From: Photobacterium angustum
GTDB taxonomy: Bacteria > Pseudomonadota > Gammaproteobacteria > Enterobacterales > Vibrionaceae
Reading direction: 5' to 3'
DNA: 64,000 nt
Assembly (NCBI RefSeq): GCF_002954615.1
Contig: NZ_MSCJ01000001.1
Location: forward strand, 992,001 to 1,056,000
Shown: positions 54,170-63,118 of the stretch, one piece after another
Layout of the letters: each line of letters opens with the position of its first letter
Numbering within the stretch: the first letter of the stretch is position 1
Translations under genes and position numbers: made by a program
The notes under the pieces: model-generated
The model's input: only the letters and a program-made list of their open reading frames with translations
Databases searched by the model: none
What the model was told of the DNA's origin: nothing

Positions 54170-54510
54170 TGCATGAATATTCCATTGTTGGCGCTTTAAT
54201 TGAACAATGCGAACAACATGCCGAAGATAATGACGCGACCAAAGTGACTCGTGTTGCAATAAAAGTCGGTATTTTAAGCGGTGTTGAACCAGCGTTATTA
54301 GAAACAGCCTTTCAAACCTTTAAGTTAGAAGGGGTTTGTCATGACGCTATATTTGAAATGCAAATCCAACCATTAGTGTTATCGTGTTTCGAGTGTGGGC
54401 AAGAAACTACTCATAACGAGCGCAGTATTATATGCGGGCATTGCCAGAGTAATCGTACACAGGTTATTGATGGCGAAGATTTGTTACTGATGCAACTTGA
54501 GTTGGAATAA
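54169..54510 (+). CDS. hypA: Hydrogenase nickel chaperone HypA
   Basis: A 113-residue protein starting MHEYSIV; His2 with Glu3 is the nickel site, and the zinc site is CFECGQET...CGHCQ. The ATG at 54169 is chosen; a TTG two codons earlier would spoil the MHE start. It is last in the hyp operon and followed by a terminator. Confidence 0.95.
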   Translation: MHEYSIVGALIEQCEQHAEDNDATKVTRVAIKVGILSGVEPALLETAFQTFKLEGVCHDAIFEMQIQPLVLSCFECGQETTHNERSIICGHCQSNRTQVIDGEDLLLMQLELE

Positions 54511-54533
54511 AGCAACAACCCTATGAATAAGAT

Positions 54534-54569
54534 AAAGGCAGCGCTGTCGAATACAGTGGCTGCCTTTTT
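54534..54569 (+). terminator. Terminator of the hyp operon
   Basis: AAAGGCAGC and GCTGCCTTTTT enclose a second stem CTGT/ACAG. A T-run follows; it lies 24 bases beyond the hypA stop. Confidence 0.88.
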
Positions 54570-54587
54570 ATTGTTGATACTGTGAAA

Positions 54588-55856
54588 CTACTGAGTAGGC
54601 TGAATGCTTATTTGAGCACGACAACCACCGTGTGGGTTGTTCAGAATCTCGAATTCATAACCATATTTATGGCATATATCACGGGATATGAGTAAGCCTA
54701 AGCCATATCCTTCCACACCTCTTGGCTTTTTCTCTAATCCGATTCCAGTATCAATGATCGATATACGTGATGGGGTAACACTAATCACGACTGAACCTTT
54801 CTCGGTGCAAGAAAATGCGTTTTTGAGTAAATTTCCTACGAGGATTTTTAAACTGGTTTTAGGAATTTTAATGTCAATAGAGTGGCTTAATTCAATACGG
54901 TATTCGACGGGCTTATTCTTTAACAAATGTAAGTGACTTTGTACTATTTCTTCTAATTCGTCTTTGGTTAACTCACGGCTTTGTAGCTCATCTAGATTTT
55001 CTTCACGAGTAAGAGAAAGTAACGTTGTAACGAAGTCATTCATTTCATCACAGGCTCTAGATAAACGATCCTGTTGCTTTTCAATAAACTCAGGGGCCAA
55101 AGAATGCGCTAATAAAGAGGTTGACCCCTTTATCACCATGAGTGGTGTGCGAAGTTCATGACTTGCATATCGATTAAATGCTCTCTCCCGTTCGATGGAT
55201 TGCTTAATACGATCTTGGTACTGGTTTAAACTATCAACAAGCATGGTTAGCTCTTGTGTTTTAACACCTTGCGGGATGACTATTGGGCTTAAATCATTGG
55301 CAGAGCGATGTCGCAATTGATGGGTGAGAACCGATAAAGGATGGTTTAGGCGGCGTGAAATTAGCAGCATAATCGTCAAGGTGATAATTAAAAGTATGAC
55401 TGAAATTACGGCTTGCTCGATATTCTCTTTAAAGATCTGATCTTCACTAAGCTCATAGATTTCATCAAAGTAAAAAGTGTAGAGATCAGCATGATGACCG
55501 TTACTATTGGTCATTAAACGTTTCATTACAAAATAGTCTGTTGCGTATCCATTGGGTTGGTATACTTCGATCGCCTCGTTATAGGGGAGATCTTTATCAA
55601 TATCAAAGTGTTTAGGAACATTGGCTAAACCCACATAACTTTGGCTGGTGCGAGTTATGTACTGTAATTCTGAAGGTGAGTTTTGTAGCTTATTTATAAT
55701 ATCTTCAGTTTTGTGTTCTAGGGCATTTTGTGCATTTAATAATTCGAGCTCATCCACTGTTGACTCAACTAAAGCGAAGTGGATGGTGATCATGGCTATA
55801 GCGACAACAGCAAAATAGAAAAACGTTATTTCGCGTGCAGAGCGTAGTTTTTTCAT
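54588..55856 (-). CDS. Sensor histidine kinase (CarS/PmrB-like)
   Basis: A 422-residue membrane kinase: helix at about 12-30, periplasmic sensing domain (30-145), second helix (about 147-168), HAMP linker, and a kinase core with the phospho-accepting His in YASHELRTPLMVI, an N-box in LLKNAF and G-box DTGIGL, GYGLGLLIS. Genes order and neighbours (response regulator overlapped by four bases, eptA upstream) suggest a PmrAB- or CarRS-like system that senses envelope stress or cationic peptides. I cannot tell the signal from sequence. Confidence 0.85.
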   Translation of the reverse strand: MKKLRSAREITFFYFAVVAIAMITIHFALVESTVDELELLNAQNALEHKTEDIINKLQNSPSELQYITRTSQSYVGLANVPKHFDIDKDLPYNEAIEVYQPNGYATDYFVMKRLMTNSNGHHADLYTFYFDEIYELSEDQIFKENIEQAVISVILLIITLTIMLLISRRLNHPLSVLTHQLRHRSANDLSPIVIPQGVKTQELTMLVDSLNQYQDRIKQSIERERAFNRYASHELRTPLMVIKGSTSLLAHSLAPEFIEKQQDRLSRACDEMNDFVTTLLSLTREENLDELQSRELTKDELEEIVQSHLHLLKNKPVEYRIELSHSIDIKIPKTSLKILVGNLLKNAFSCTEKGSVVISVTPSRISIIDTGIGLEKKPRGVEGYGLGLLISRDICHKYGYEFEILNNPHGGCRAQISIQPTQ

Positions 55857-56545
55857 TGTTGCTTATCTTCTTTAATCTGTTTGATGAGCTGGTAGCCCAC
55901 TTTAGGGATGGTTTTGATATAGCTATGATTAAAGCCTTTGTCTATTTGAGTTCTTAATTGATAGATGTGGCTACGGAGTACATTGTTTTCAGGTTCATCA
56001 TCGCCCCATAAGGTATTAATTAATTCTTGTTTTGTGAGGGTATCTGGTGCTCGTAACAGCATTAATTTCAAAATAGTAAATAGAGTAGGGTTAAGTGATA
56101 TCTGTCTGTTTTCGCGGGTGGCAATGTGAGTTTTGAGATCAAGGAACAAATCACCAAATTGCAGTATTTGTGCCGCTGTGTTTCCTTTACGGCGGCGGGT
56201 TAAAGCTGAAATCCTTGCTTCAAGGATTTCTAAATCAAAAGGCTTAATTAAGTAATCATCAGCACCCGTTGCAAAACCTTCTAATGTATCTTCACGAGTA
56301 TCTCGGGCGGTAAGCATGAGTATAGGAGTATCAATGCCATCTTTACGTAATTGTTGACATACCATGTAGCCGTCCATACGTGGCAGCATGACATCAAGTA
56401 TGATCAAATCATAATGATGTTGCTTTGCCAGTTCGTATCCTTGGATGCCATTGTTAGCGTAATCAAGGGTATAACTTTTAATTTCAAAAAAGTCGAAGAT
56501 GATATTGGCTATATCTTGGTGATCTTCAATGAGTAATAATTTCAT
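55853..56545 (-). CDS. OmpR-family response regulator (CarR/PmrA-like)
   Basis: A 230-residue regulator. The receiver domain has acidic residues LIEDH, phospho-Asp in DLIILDVMLPRMDG, Thr in MLTARD and Lys in YLIKPFDL; the winged helix-turn-helix C-terminal domain includes LTKQELINTLWG and NVLRSHIYQLRTQID. It overlaps the kinase gene by four bases and is likely to control the eptA upstream. Confidence 0.92.
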   Translation of the reverse strand: MKLLLIEDHQDIANIIFDFFEIKSYTLDYANNGIQGYELAKQHHYDLIILDVMLPRMDGYMVCQQLRKDGIDTPILMLTARDTREDTLEGFATGADDYLIKPFDLEILEARISALTRRRKGNTAAQILQFGDLFLDLKTHIATRENRQISLNPTLFTILKLMLLRAPDTLTKQELINTLWGDDEPENNVLRSHIYQLRTQIDKGFNHSYIKTIPKVGYQLIKQIKEDKQQ

Positions 56546-56585
56546 TATATTTAAGTTCGATGGTTGATCAGCACGCTAAGTAACG

Positions 56586-56626
56586 AGAAAAGAGAATAGA
56601 TTGTTAGGTTAGTTATTCTCTTTTCT
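56586..56626 (-). promoter_or_regulatory. Hairpin between the second eptA and the two-component genes
   Basis: AAAAGAGAATA and TATTCTCTTTT form a perfect stem with a 15-base loop in the 104-base gap. On the minus strand it is followed by CTCGTTA, not a good T-run, so some transcripts may read from eptA into the regulator genes. Confidence 0.5.
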
Positions 56627-56649
56627 TTTATTCGTTAGATTGATGATGG

Positions 56650-58332
56650 TTAATTGTTATATTTCGCGACTTCAGTTGCAAATTTATCACGGCATTGACT
56701 GAAAATATCTAATTCTGCTTGATACTCTTCGGTACTTACATCCATCACGCCCAGCATGGAATGAAAGATATTATCGTGAGAGTAGGTGCCCGTTTTGCTA
56801 GCTGCTTGTTTTAAACAGGTATAGTCAATATTTTTCGTTTGTTGAAAACTTGGCGACATCCACACCATTAACGGTACTTTGGTTTGGTATTCAGGGGCAA
56901 AACGATAAGGAATACCGTGCAAATAAGTGCCGTTTTCACCGAGAGACTCTCCATGATCTGAGATATAAACTAGCGCAGTATTATATTGTTCATTCAGTTG
57001 TTGAAGTTTCTCGATCATTTGGCTGATCACATAGTCGGTATATAAAATCGTATTATCGTAGCTGTTGATGATTTGTTCTTGGCTGCAGTTTTCAATATCA
57101 GCTCGTGGGCAATCTGGCTTGAATATCGCTTTATTTGATGGGTAACGTTGATAGTAAGTGGGACCATGGCTACCAATTAAATGAAGCGTGATCATGCGAT
57201 TACCGTTTAGATCTGCGATATTCTTATTAATGTTTTCAAGCAATGCCATGTCATAACAGGTAGAGCCATTACACATCTCATCTTTACGGGAACGATCTAT
57301 CTCGATCTTAGTAATATTCTTCGCGACAGATTTGTCACCGCCGTCGTTTTCTTTCCATAACTGTGAAACGTTAGCACGCTTCATGATATCAAGGAGATTA
57401 TCTTGGTTATCAGCTTGCGAGCGTTCGAAGTTGTCTCGGTTCATATTGGCAAACATGCAAGGCACCGATACTGCCGTTGCTGTTCCACATGCTGTTACGT
57501 CTTGAAAAGAGATCATATCAAGCTCACGAGTATAGGGTGTGGTGTTACGGTGATAGCCATTCAATTCGTAATTCTGTGCACGGGCCGTTTCACCTACAAC
57601 CATGATCATCAGTGTTGGCTTTGTATGTGCTTGGACTAAGGCAACGTCGCTTTGCTTTGCATCCAAACCTATTTGTTTATAAGGCTTTGGGGTGGTGAAG
57701 TAGGTGTCTTTCACGTATTGACTGGCGCTATAGACGAACTGAGTGGGAATAATCATCTTTTTTAGATAGCTATTATTACGCCCAACCGAGGCATAGTCTT
57801 GGTAATACATTGCAGCAATTAGTCCAATTAACATCAATGAAACCAGCATTGATGCAATCTTGGCTGTAACAAACTTAAACGGGTTTGTTAGCGGTTTTAT
57901 TGGCAGTTTATAGATAATCAGTGCGGGTATTATGCCCATTACAAGTGTCCACATTATTGAGTATAAGCTGAGATATGAGCTTGCCTCACTGCTGTCTGTT
58001 TCTATGATGTTGGCAATCATGCCGTAGTCAAACATGACGCCATAATTGAACCCAGCATAACTCACCATACTTGATAAAATCAGCAAGATAATAAAGAACG
58101 GCTTGCTTATCTTAGGCCAGCTAAATAATGAAAAAAGAAAGTTTAAGCAGGCAAGAAAGAAAAGCGGGATCGTGATTACAAAACCAAGTTTGACGGTTTC
58201 AAGCTGACTAAATATTCCGATCAGTGCTTTATATACAGGTAGGTTAACTATGGCTGTAAAATACAGCGCGAGTAGGAAAGTAAAGGTGGCATAAGACATG
58301 CCACCAAAAAGTTTTTGCTTAATCATATTCAT
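56650..58332 (-). CDS. eptA: Lipid A phosphoethanolamine transferase EptA (second copy)
   Basis: A 560-residue paralogue of the protein at 27198-28850, with the same plan: five helices, metal Glu in VVGETAR, nucleophilic Thr in CGTATAVSVPCMF, LHLIGSHGPTYYQRYP and YISDHGESLGENG. The two copies are clearly close (a long shared stretch around DYASVGRNNSYLKK) but differ in many places, so the duplication is not recent. This copy is linked to a two-component system, the other to dgkA; they may be expressed under different conditions. The ribosome binding site is weak. Confidence 0.92.
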   Translation of the reverse strand: MNMIKQKLFGGMSYATFTFLLALYFTAIVNLPVYKALIGIFSQLETVKLGFVITIPLFFLACLNFLFSLFSWPKISKPFFIILLILSSMVSYAGFNYGVMFDYGMIANIIETDSSEASSYLSLYSIMWTLVMGIIPALIIYKLPIKPLTNPFKFVTAKIASMLVSLMLIGLIAAMYYQDYASVGRNNSYLKKMIIPTQFVYSASQYVKDTYFTTPKPYKQIGLDAKQSDVALVQAHTKPTLMIMVVGETARAQNYELNGYHRNTTPYTRELDMISFQDVTACGTATAVSVPCMFANMNRDNFERSQADNQDNLLDIMKRANVSQLWKENDGGDKSVAKNITKIEIDRSRKDEMCNGSTCYDMALLENINKNIADLNGNRMITLHLIGSHGPTYYQRYPSNKAIFKPDCPRADIENCSQEQIINSYDNTILYTDYVISQMIEKLQQLNEQYNTALVYISDHGESLGENGTYLHGIPYRFAPEYQTKVPLMVWMSPSFQQTKNIDYTCLKQAASKTGTYSHDNIFHSMLGVMDVSTEEYQAELDIFSQCRDKFATEVAKYNN

Positions 58333-58710
58333 TGTTTATTTCGAAGGCTTACAAACCAAACCGATGTAAATTGCGGAATGATTTCCTTCTTTCTCCACGT
58401 CGATATTCGCCGTAAGTTATAAACGCTGAAAGGTGAAAAAAATGTTGAAACCTTTTATCTATTTCAATTTATTTGGGATGTTGCTTGTCTCACTTTTGAA
58501 ACAAATTTTATTTAGCGTAGTTGCAAATTTAGAGAGTGTTTAAATTCTTAGTAACTTAATCTAGTGAGAGACAGAGGAAGTATTTTAGACTCGTAATGGT
58601 GACATTTTATAAACAATGGGTAAGTCAATGTTTACCCTATATGATGATGTTATAACTCGTGTTTTCAAGGAATGTTGTTGCAACTCAAGCTAGGGTAAAA
58701 GGAATTTTAA
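58333..58710. other. AT-rich divergent region between eptA and the GNAT gene
   Basis: No gene is seen in these 378 bases. It should hold both promoters; no clear operator or riboswitch is visible. Confidence 0.5.
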
Positions 58711-59175
58711 ATGGATATTAAAATTGGTGATTTAACACATCCACAAGTCATTCAGTTGTTGATGGAGCATCTAGAAGATATGTATGCCACATCGCCTGCT
58801 GATAGTGTTCATGCGTTAGATTTAAATGCACTTAAGGCTGAGGATGTGACGTTTTATACCTGTTGGAAGCAAGATACGTTGCTTGGTTGTGTTGCAATTA
58901 AACGTCTAAATGCTGAAAGTGCTGAGCTGAAATCAATGCGGACGAAGATTGATGCGCGAAACCAAGGAGTGGGAGCGAGACTCTTGGAACATGTTTTAAT
59001 TGAGGCCAATAACATGGGATTTAAGACTATTAGCTTAGAGACAGGCTCACATAATTTTTTTGAGTCAGCCTGTCGTTTATATGAAAGGTTTGGTTTTGAA
59101 TATTGTGAACCATTTGCTGATTATTTACCGGATCCTCATAGCTTGTTTATGTGTTACGAGTTTGCAGCGGAATAA
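58711..59175 (+). CDS. GNAT-family N-acetyltransferase
   Basis: A 154-residue acetyltransferase. Acetyl-CoA-binding motif is at RNQGVGARLLEHVL (Q-x-x-G-x-G/A), preceded by the strand SAELKSMRT and followed by LETGSHNFFESACRLYERFGFEYC. The substrate is unknown; the pattern is that of the YsnE/small-molecule type. It is transcribed alone. Confidence 0.85.
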   Translation: MDIKIGDLTHPQVIQLLMEHLEDMYATSPADSVHALDLNALKAEDVTFYTCWKQDTLLGCVAIKRLNAESAELKSMRTKIDARNQGVGARLLEHVLIEANNMGFKTISLETGSHNFFESACRLYERFGFEYCEPFADYLPDPHSLFMCYEFAAE

Positions 59176-59697
59176 GTTTCAATCTACGAAAGACAACTGT
59201 GTATCTGGTGTTGCTATCGCTATCACGTTCCTTGTATTTGAGATTTAACGAATGGGTTTCTTGTTGGGTATCTTCCAAAACTAAGTTGATTGATAAAAGG
59301 GAGCCTAATAGGCGCAGATCTTACAGGGAAAATTTTGTGATGGTTAGCTTATGATATAACCAATGAGTAATGCGGTTATTTAGCTAAAAATATGATTAAG
59401 TGAAGAAGGTTTTAGTTAATTTTTAAGAAAGGTGAAGTGAAAGTGGAAGTAAGTAATTTCTTACAGATTTAGAATAAGAAAACCATTTCAACTGTCTCAA
59501 TGGTATTCAATATCCTCAAGATAAAGCGATGAGATAACACATTGTATGTTTAAGTGATGTTTTTTTGACGATGTTGTGTATGGATTTTCGTCACTGGTTA
59601 ACGTTAGAGCGCTTTTATTCAATAGTAGATATTACTGTTAATGATTATTTTTTAATATGATGTATGAAATGCTAAAACCATGTGGTTTAAAGGCAAA
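59176..59697. other. Gene-free stretch after the GNAT gene
   Basis: The frames that continue here from the GNAT end have no start or ribosome binding site of their own. I see no gene or clear structure. Confidence 0.5.
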
Positions 59698-59728
59698 TAA
59701 AAAAAGCCTCATTATAAAATAAGGCTTA
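59698..59728 (-). terminator. Terminator downstream of the hydrogenase operon or of a small RNA
   Basis: AAGCCT and AGGCTT pair (CATTATAAAATA loop), and on the minus strand seven T follow. It lies about 345 bases beyond the last hydrogenase gene. Confidence 0.8.
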
Positions 59729-59819
59729 ATAATCAAGTGATTCAGATTATTTTTAGGCAAGGGGCCTAATTACCGGCTAGGTATGTAATCAATTTAGAAC
59801 ATTCTTAGGATAATTTGAA

Positions 59820-59838
59820 TAACATGATAATCATATTG
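59820..59838. promoter_or_regulatory. Candidate Fur box 1
   Basis: It contains ATGATAATCAT, an exact odd palindrome equal to the centre of the Fur consensus (GATAATGATAATCATTATC), with weaker flanks. About 13 of 19 positions match. Confidence 0.45.
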
Positions 59839-59932
59839 AGATCTTAGTGCCTATATGTCTAGAATATTGTGTTACATCTGTTGCATATATTCATTTTAAC
59901 TTGTACTAATGTCAAAAAATTGGCTTTTAAAT

Positions 59933-59951
59933 CTAAATGATAACCATTACC
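59933..59951. promoter_or_regulatory. Candidate Fur box 2
   Basis: AATGATAACCATTACC matches 14 of the 16 right-hand positions of the 19-base Fur consensus. It is about 110 bases from the first box and 120 bases from the nearest gene end, which points to a non-protein target. Confidence 0.5.
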
Positions 59952-60073
59952 AATTGATATTCTCATATAACAAGAATAAGCTCGATGAGTAAATTGTGTC
60001 TAAATTAGTGTGCAGTTATACGATTAATAATTAAAGCTCTATTTACCTATAACTAAATAAAGCTCTAATTCAC

Positions 60074-61816
60074 TTAACGACGACGCATTTTTAGGTATAA
60101 CGCGCCAGCACTTAGGTTACTACCATCGAGTTCTAATTGACGGTTAACAGTAATTGCAAAGTTTTTACCTACACGAAGTGATAGACGTTCAGTTAGCACT
60201 TCATTGGCAAAATCACTACCGGCTAAAACAACTGCATTTAAACCTGTGGTTTCATCGATACGCTCTAACCAGTTAGCAATATAGTCAGCGAGTGAATCCA
60301 TTATACCAAAAGCAAGTTTATCAAGCTCTGAATCATCAACAACTAAGCAAAAACTCATTAGGCTCCCCAGTGTTTTTGCCCATTCAATCGTGCGTTTGCC
60401 ATTCACCATATCTAATGAATAATCAACACGATGACCTTTTTGACCACTATTTTGTAATGCTTTAGCGATCAGTGCATCGTTTAAGTATTGAATACTATTA
60501 GTACTAGATGTTGATAAGCCAAGAATGGTGGCAGCAACAGCAAATAAACCTGATAGCTGATTATGACTATCAGCAAGGTTAATTTGGCTTAGGGCTTGAT
60601 AGCTATAAGGTAGCGACTCTTTAAATTTGGCAAGAATCGCTGCTTGTTCTCCTGCTGCCATTAGGCGAATAATTTCATGACCTGTTTGTGGCAAGCTAGG
60701 TAAAACTAAAAAGCTATCTGTACGGGTAAATTTATCTTGGCAAACAATCTCACCTGCGGCGTATCGACCAAAATAAATAACCGCAGTATTTCGTCCATTC
60801 CCTGATTCAATATTACCGCCATGCAGCGCACAAATAGGCAGCGCATGAGAGGGGACATCGTTTGGATGATTCGGCTTATAATCGAAATGAATACGACGTT
60901 TATGCCAATAGGCATTTAAGCCATTGATACAGGCTTGATCGTGTAAGGGTTCAAGTGCTTTGATTGACACAGGAAGATCAAGTTCAGGATCGCTATCGAC
61001 TTGGCTCCAACCTTTTTCAATCCATGTAATTAAGGGTTGCCAATGGTTGGTATCAATAAATACGAAATCAACGCCTTGTTGACGTAAAATTTCAGTAAGT
61101 ACAGTGAGCACGCGATTATAGCTAAAACACAAATCATACAAGGGGGCTTGTAACTGTCGATGCTGTGTTCTGGGTTGTACCGTAACGCGTGGTTTCTCAA
61201 GGCTTGATAACGCGAGTACGTGCTCTGATGGAGTAAAGAAATGCGAAGGTACATTATTAGGATTACAGATCAGAATTTGTGGGCGTTCCTGCGATGAGGT
61301 TAAAACCGGTGTTGTACTGAGTTGGAATACCTGATGTTTACCTTGCTCTGTGGTTAAGGTAAATAACACATTGCCATTGGTAAGAATATCATTAGCCCAA
61401 ACTTTTACTTGGTTGATGCTAATTGCTTGATGTAAACGCTGCTCACCATGACAACATGCACAAGGTAATGCTAGCTCACCAAATCGTGGCGATTGGTTAT
61501 CGCCTAACAATGGTTCGCAATGTTGGCAAAAAGGTAAGTGGTGTTGAGTATTTACCAGAGGAACAACACTGCCTTCACGATGGATGATTTCTTCCACTTT
61601 AGATTCAACTAACCAAATGGAAAGCAGGAAATCATGGGCAATTTTTTCAGCTAATGCTTCAAGTTGTGCTTGTTCACCAACTGCTTCAATTAGGTAACGA
61701 TTTTTGACAAAACCAATGGTAATTTCATAAGGTTCATTGGCTAAATAATCATTACATAATTGCGCGTAAAACGGCACTTGGCGTGAGCATTTAAACGAAA
61801 ATTGAACTAATTTCAT
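60074..61816 (-). CDS. HypF-related hydrogenase accessory protein, divergent and shortened
   Basis: A 580-residue protein, shorter than HypF (about 750). It has an N-terminal part of about 90 residues in the place of the acylphosphatase domain, then one zinc finger C97-X2-C100-X18-C119-X2-C122, exactly the spacing of HypF fingers (HypF has two). The C-terminal third resembles the Kae1-like carbamoyltransferase domain (GLFAVAATILGL, AVVLAGSDFANEVLTERL, LDGSNLSAGALYL). I do not find the usual acylphosphatase G-x-V-Q-G-V-G-F-R or the HH-x-AH site, so activity is doubtful. It overlaps hyaD by four bases in the hydrogenase operon. It may be a specialised assembly factor, with true HypF encoded outside the window. 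Confidence 0.7.
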   Translation of the reverse strand: MKLVQFSFKCSRQVPFYAQLCNDYLANEPYEITIGFVKNRYLIEAVGEQAQLEALAEKIAHDFLLSIWLVESKVEEIIHREGSVVPLVNTQHHLPFCQHCEPLLGDNQSPRFGELALPCACCHGEQRLHQAISINQVKVWANDILTNGNVLFTLTTEQGKHQVFQLSTTPVLTSSQERPQILICNPNNVPSHFFTPSEHVLALSSLEKPRVTVQPRTQHRQLQAPLYDLCFSYNRVLTVLTEILRQQGVDFVFIDTNHWQPLITWIEKGWSQVDSDPELDLPVSIKALEPLHDQACINGLNAYWHKRRIHFDYKPNHPNDVPSHALPICALHGGNIESGNGRNTAVIYFGRYAAGEIVCQDKFTRTDSFLVLPSLPQTGHEIIRLMAAGEQAAILAKFKESLPYSYQALSQINLADSHNQLSGLFAVAATILGLSTSSTNSIQYLNDALIAKALQNSGQKGHRVDYSLDMVNGKRTIEWAKTLGSLMSFCLVVDDSELDKLAFGIMDSLADYIANWLERIDETTGLNAVVLAGSDFANEVLTERLSLRVGKNFAITVNRQLELDGSNLSAGALYLKMRRR

Positions 61817-62358
61817 GCATCTACTCCTCGTTTATAAGCGGTTGGGATCAAGCTATTAATCTCAATATTGTTTACACGTTCGCAGGTAATACCCAAATCC
61901 GTTAAATGATTCAGAATAGCTGACTCCATAGTAGGAATAGCAGCATAAATTTTAGGTGTTAGTCCTAAATGCATCGGCTCGAGTACAGTAGGGGTAACAC
62001 CTAATACGAATGTTTTAGGGCGATCGCCGACCAATTCCATCATGATCAATGTTTGCAGCATTTCTACTTCATGGGCACTGCCTTGCCAATCGATCTCAGG
62101 TGGCGCTTTATCAAAATCGAAAAAGTACACTTCGCCAGCATCTACACCAGCAGCATTAACGGTATCAATCACTATAAGGTGATCGTATTGGGTTAAGGTT
62201 GGGATCAAACTATGCGCAAGGGTACCGCCATCCACGAGATCAATCTGATGTTCTGGGTGTGAAAAGCGGTAGTTTTCGGTGAGGTAATTGACGAAATGTA
62301 CGCCGACTCCTTCGTCGGCGTACAAGACATTGCCAATACCAAGTAGCAATATCTTCAT
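61813..62358 (-). CDS. hyaD: Hydrogenase large-subunit maturation protease
   Basis: A 181-residue endopeptidase of the HyaD/HybD family (LLGIGNVLYADEGVGVH). Nickel ligands are the Glu of DEGVG, the Asp of VIDTVNA and the His of SAHEVEM. It removes the C-terminal tail of HyaB once nickel is in. It lies five bases after hyaC. Confidence 0.94.
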   Translation of the reverse strand: MKILLLGIGNVLYADEGVGVHFVNYLTENYRFSHPEHQIDLVDGGTLAHSLIPTLTQYDHLIVIDTVNAAGVDAGEVYFFDFDKAPPEIDWQGSAHEVEMLQTLIMMELVGDRPKTFVLGVTPTVLEPMHLGLTPKIYAAIPTMESAILNHLTDLGITCERVNNIEINSLIPTAYKRGVDA

Positions 62359-62363
62359 TAGTG

Positions 62364-63107
62364 CTAGTGGCCTTTATGGTCAGTGTTTGTTTGGTGAGTT
62401 TGATGCTGAACAGGGTCGTTACCCTTGTTCTTATCTTCAACGTGCACTGGGTGGTAATCGAAACCCGACATAATGGCGTCAGCTGAGCCATTGCGGAATC
62501 GAATACCTGTCCAAATCACCATGTAAACGTGAATTAAGACAAACACGATGAATGCCCAAGTTACAATGTGGTGCCATTCACGGACGTTAGCTAATCCGCC
62601 CATTGCGTAGGTTACCCACTCTGCAGGCTGCCAAAATAGGCCTCCCATACCAAGGTGGTATACGTTGGCATATAGGGTTAAGCCAGTCACACACATGAAA
62701 ATAGCGGCGATAGAAATACCTGCATAAACCACTAACTGTAACGGGCCGTAAGCACCATGATGGGGTGGTTGCCCAACCCAAAAATAGGCTTTAATTTGTT
62801 TTATCCAGCTATTCGGACTTACTGCATCTTTTACTGAACGTCTTTCGATATTACTGCGGCTAAAGAAGAACAAATAAGCGCGAATTAACGTCACAGCAAC
62901 AAGGAGAAATCCCAGTACTTCATGGACAAAACGTACCCAGCCTTGCTCCAATACGTTGGTGCTATCTGGTGCAACTAAGAATGGCCAAGCAATATAAAAG
63001 CCTGTGACCACTAAACCAAATATGGCAAAAGCACGGAGCCAGTGACATAGACGTATAATAAAAGAGAAAACATAGGATCGTTTGTACAACACTGTATCTG
63101 TTGACAT
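62364..63107 (-). CDS. hyaC: Hydrogenase b-type cytochrome subunit
   Basis: A 247-residue di-haem cytochrome b with four helices that anchors the hydrogenase and passes electrons to quinone. Histidines in IIRLCHWLRAF, FVHEVLGF and REWHHIVTWAFIVFVLIHVYMV are haem ligands. The His-rich tail (HQTHQTNTDHKGH) goes beyond the usual end and might bind nickel or other metal (guess). Confidence 0.94.
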   Translation of the reverse strand: MSTDTVLYKRSYVFSFIIRLCHWLRAFAIFGLVVTGFYIAWPFLVAPDSTNVLEQGWVRFVHEVLGFLLVAVTLIRAYLFFFSRSNIERRSVKDAVSPNSWIKQIKAYFWVGQPPHHGAYGPLQLVVYAGISIAAIFMCVTGLTLYANVYHLGMGGLFWQPAEWVTYAMGGLANVREWHHIVTWAFIVFVLIHVYMVIWTGIRFRNGSADAIMSGFDYHPVHVEDKNKGNDPVQHQTHQTNTDHKGH

Positions 63108-63118
63108 AAATTCCTTCC

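Larger units (their letters stand above)
59698..59930 (-). ncRNA. Possible iron-controlled small RNA, weak
   Basis: Between the hydrogenase operon and the GNAT gene there is no protein gene, yet two Fur-like boxes and a strong minus-strand terminator are present. On the minus strand a TTGACA and a plausible -10 (near 59890) follow the right-hand Fur box, and a TTAGGC/GCCTAA hairpin (59753-59769) lies before the terminator. An RNA in the manner of RyhB would fit the layout, but the RyhB core (ACATTGCTC...) is not seen. This is inference. Confidence 0.3.

Noticed and set aside
59060..59354. Short frames overlapping and following the GNAT gene
   Set aside because: They overlap the real gene in other frames and lack starts with ribosome binding sites.
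59698..59960. Direct identification of RyhB
   Set aside because: The conserved RyhB core sequence was looked for on both strands and was not found; only the layout is suggestive.
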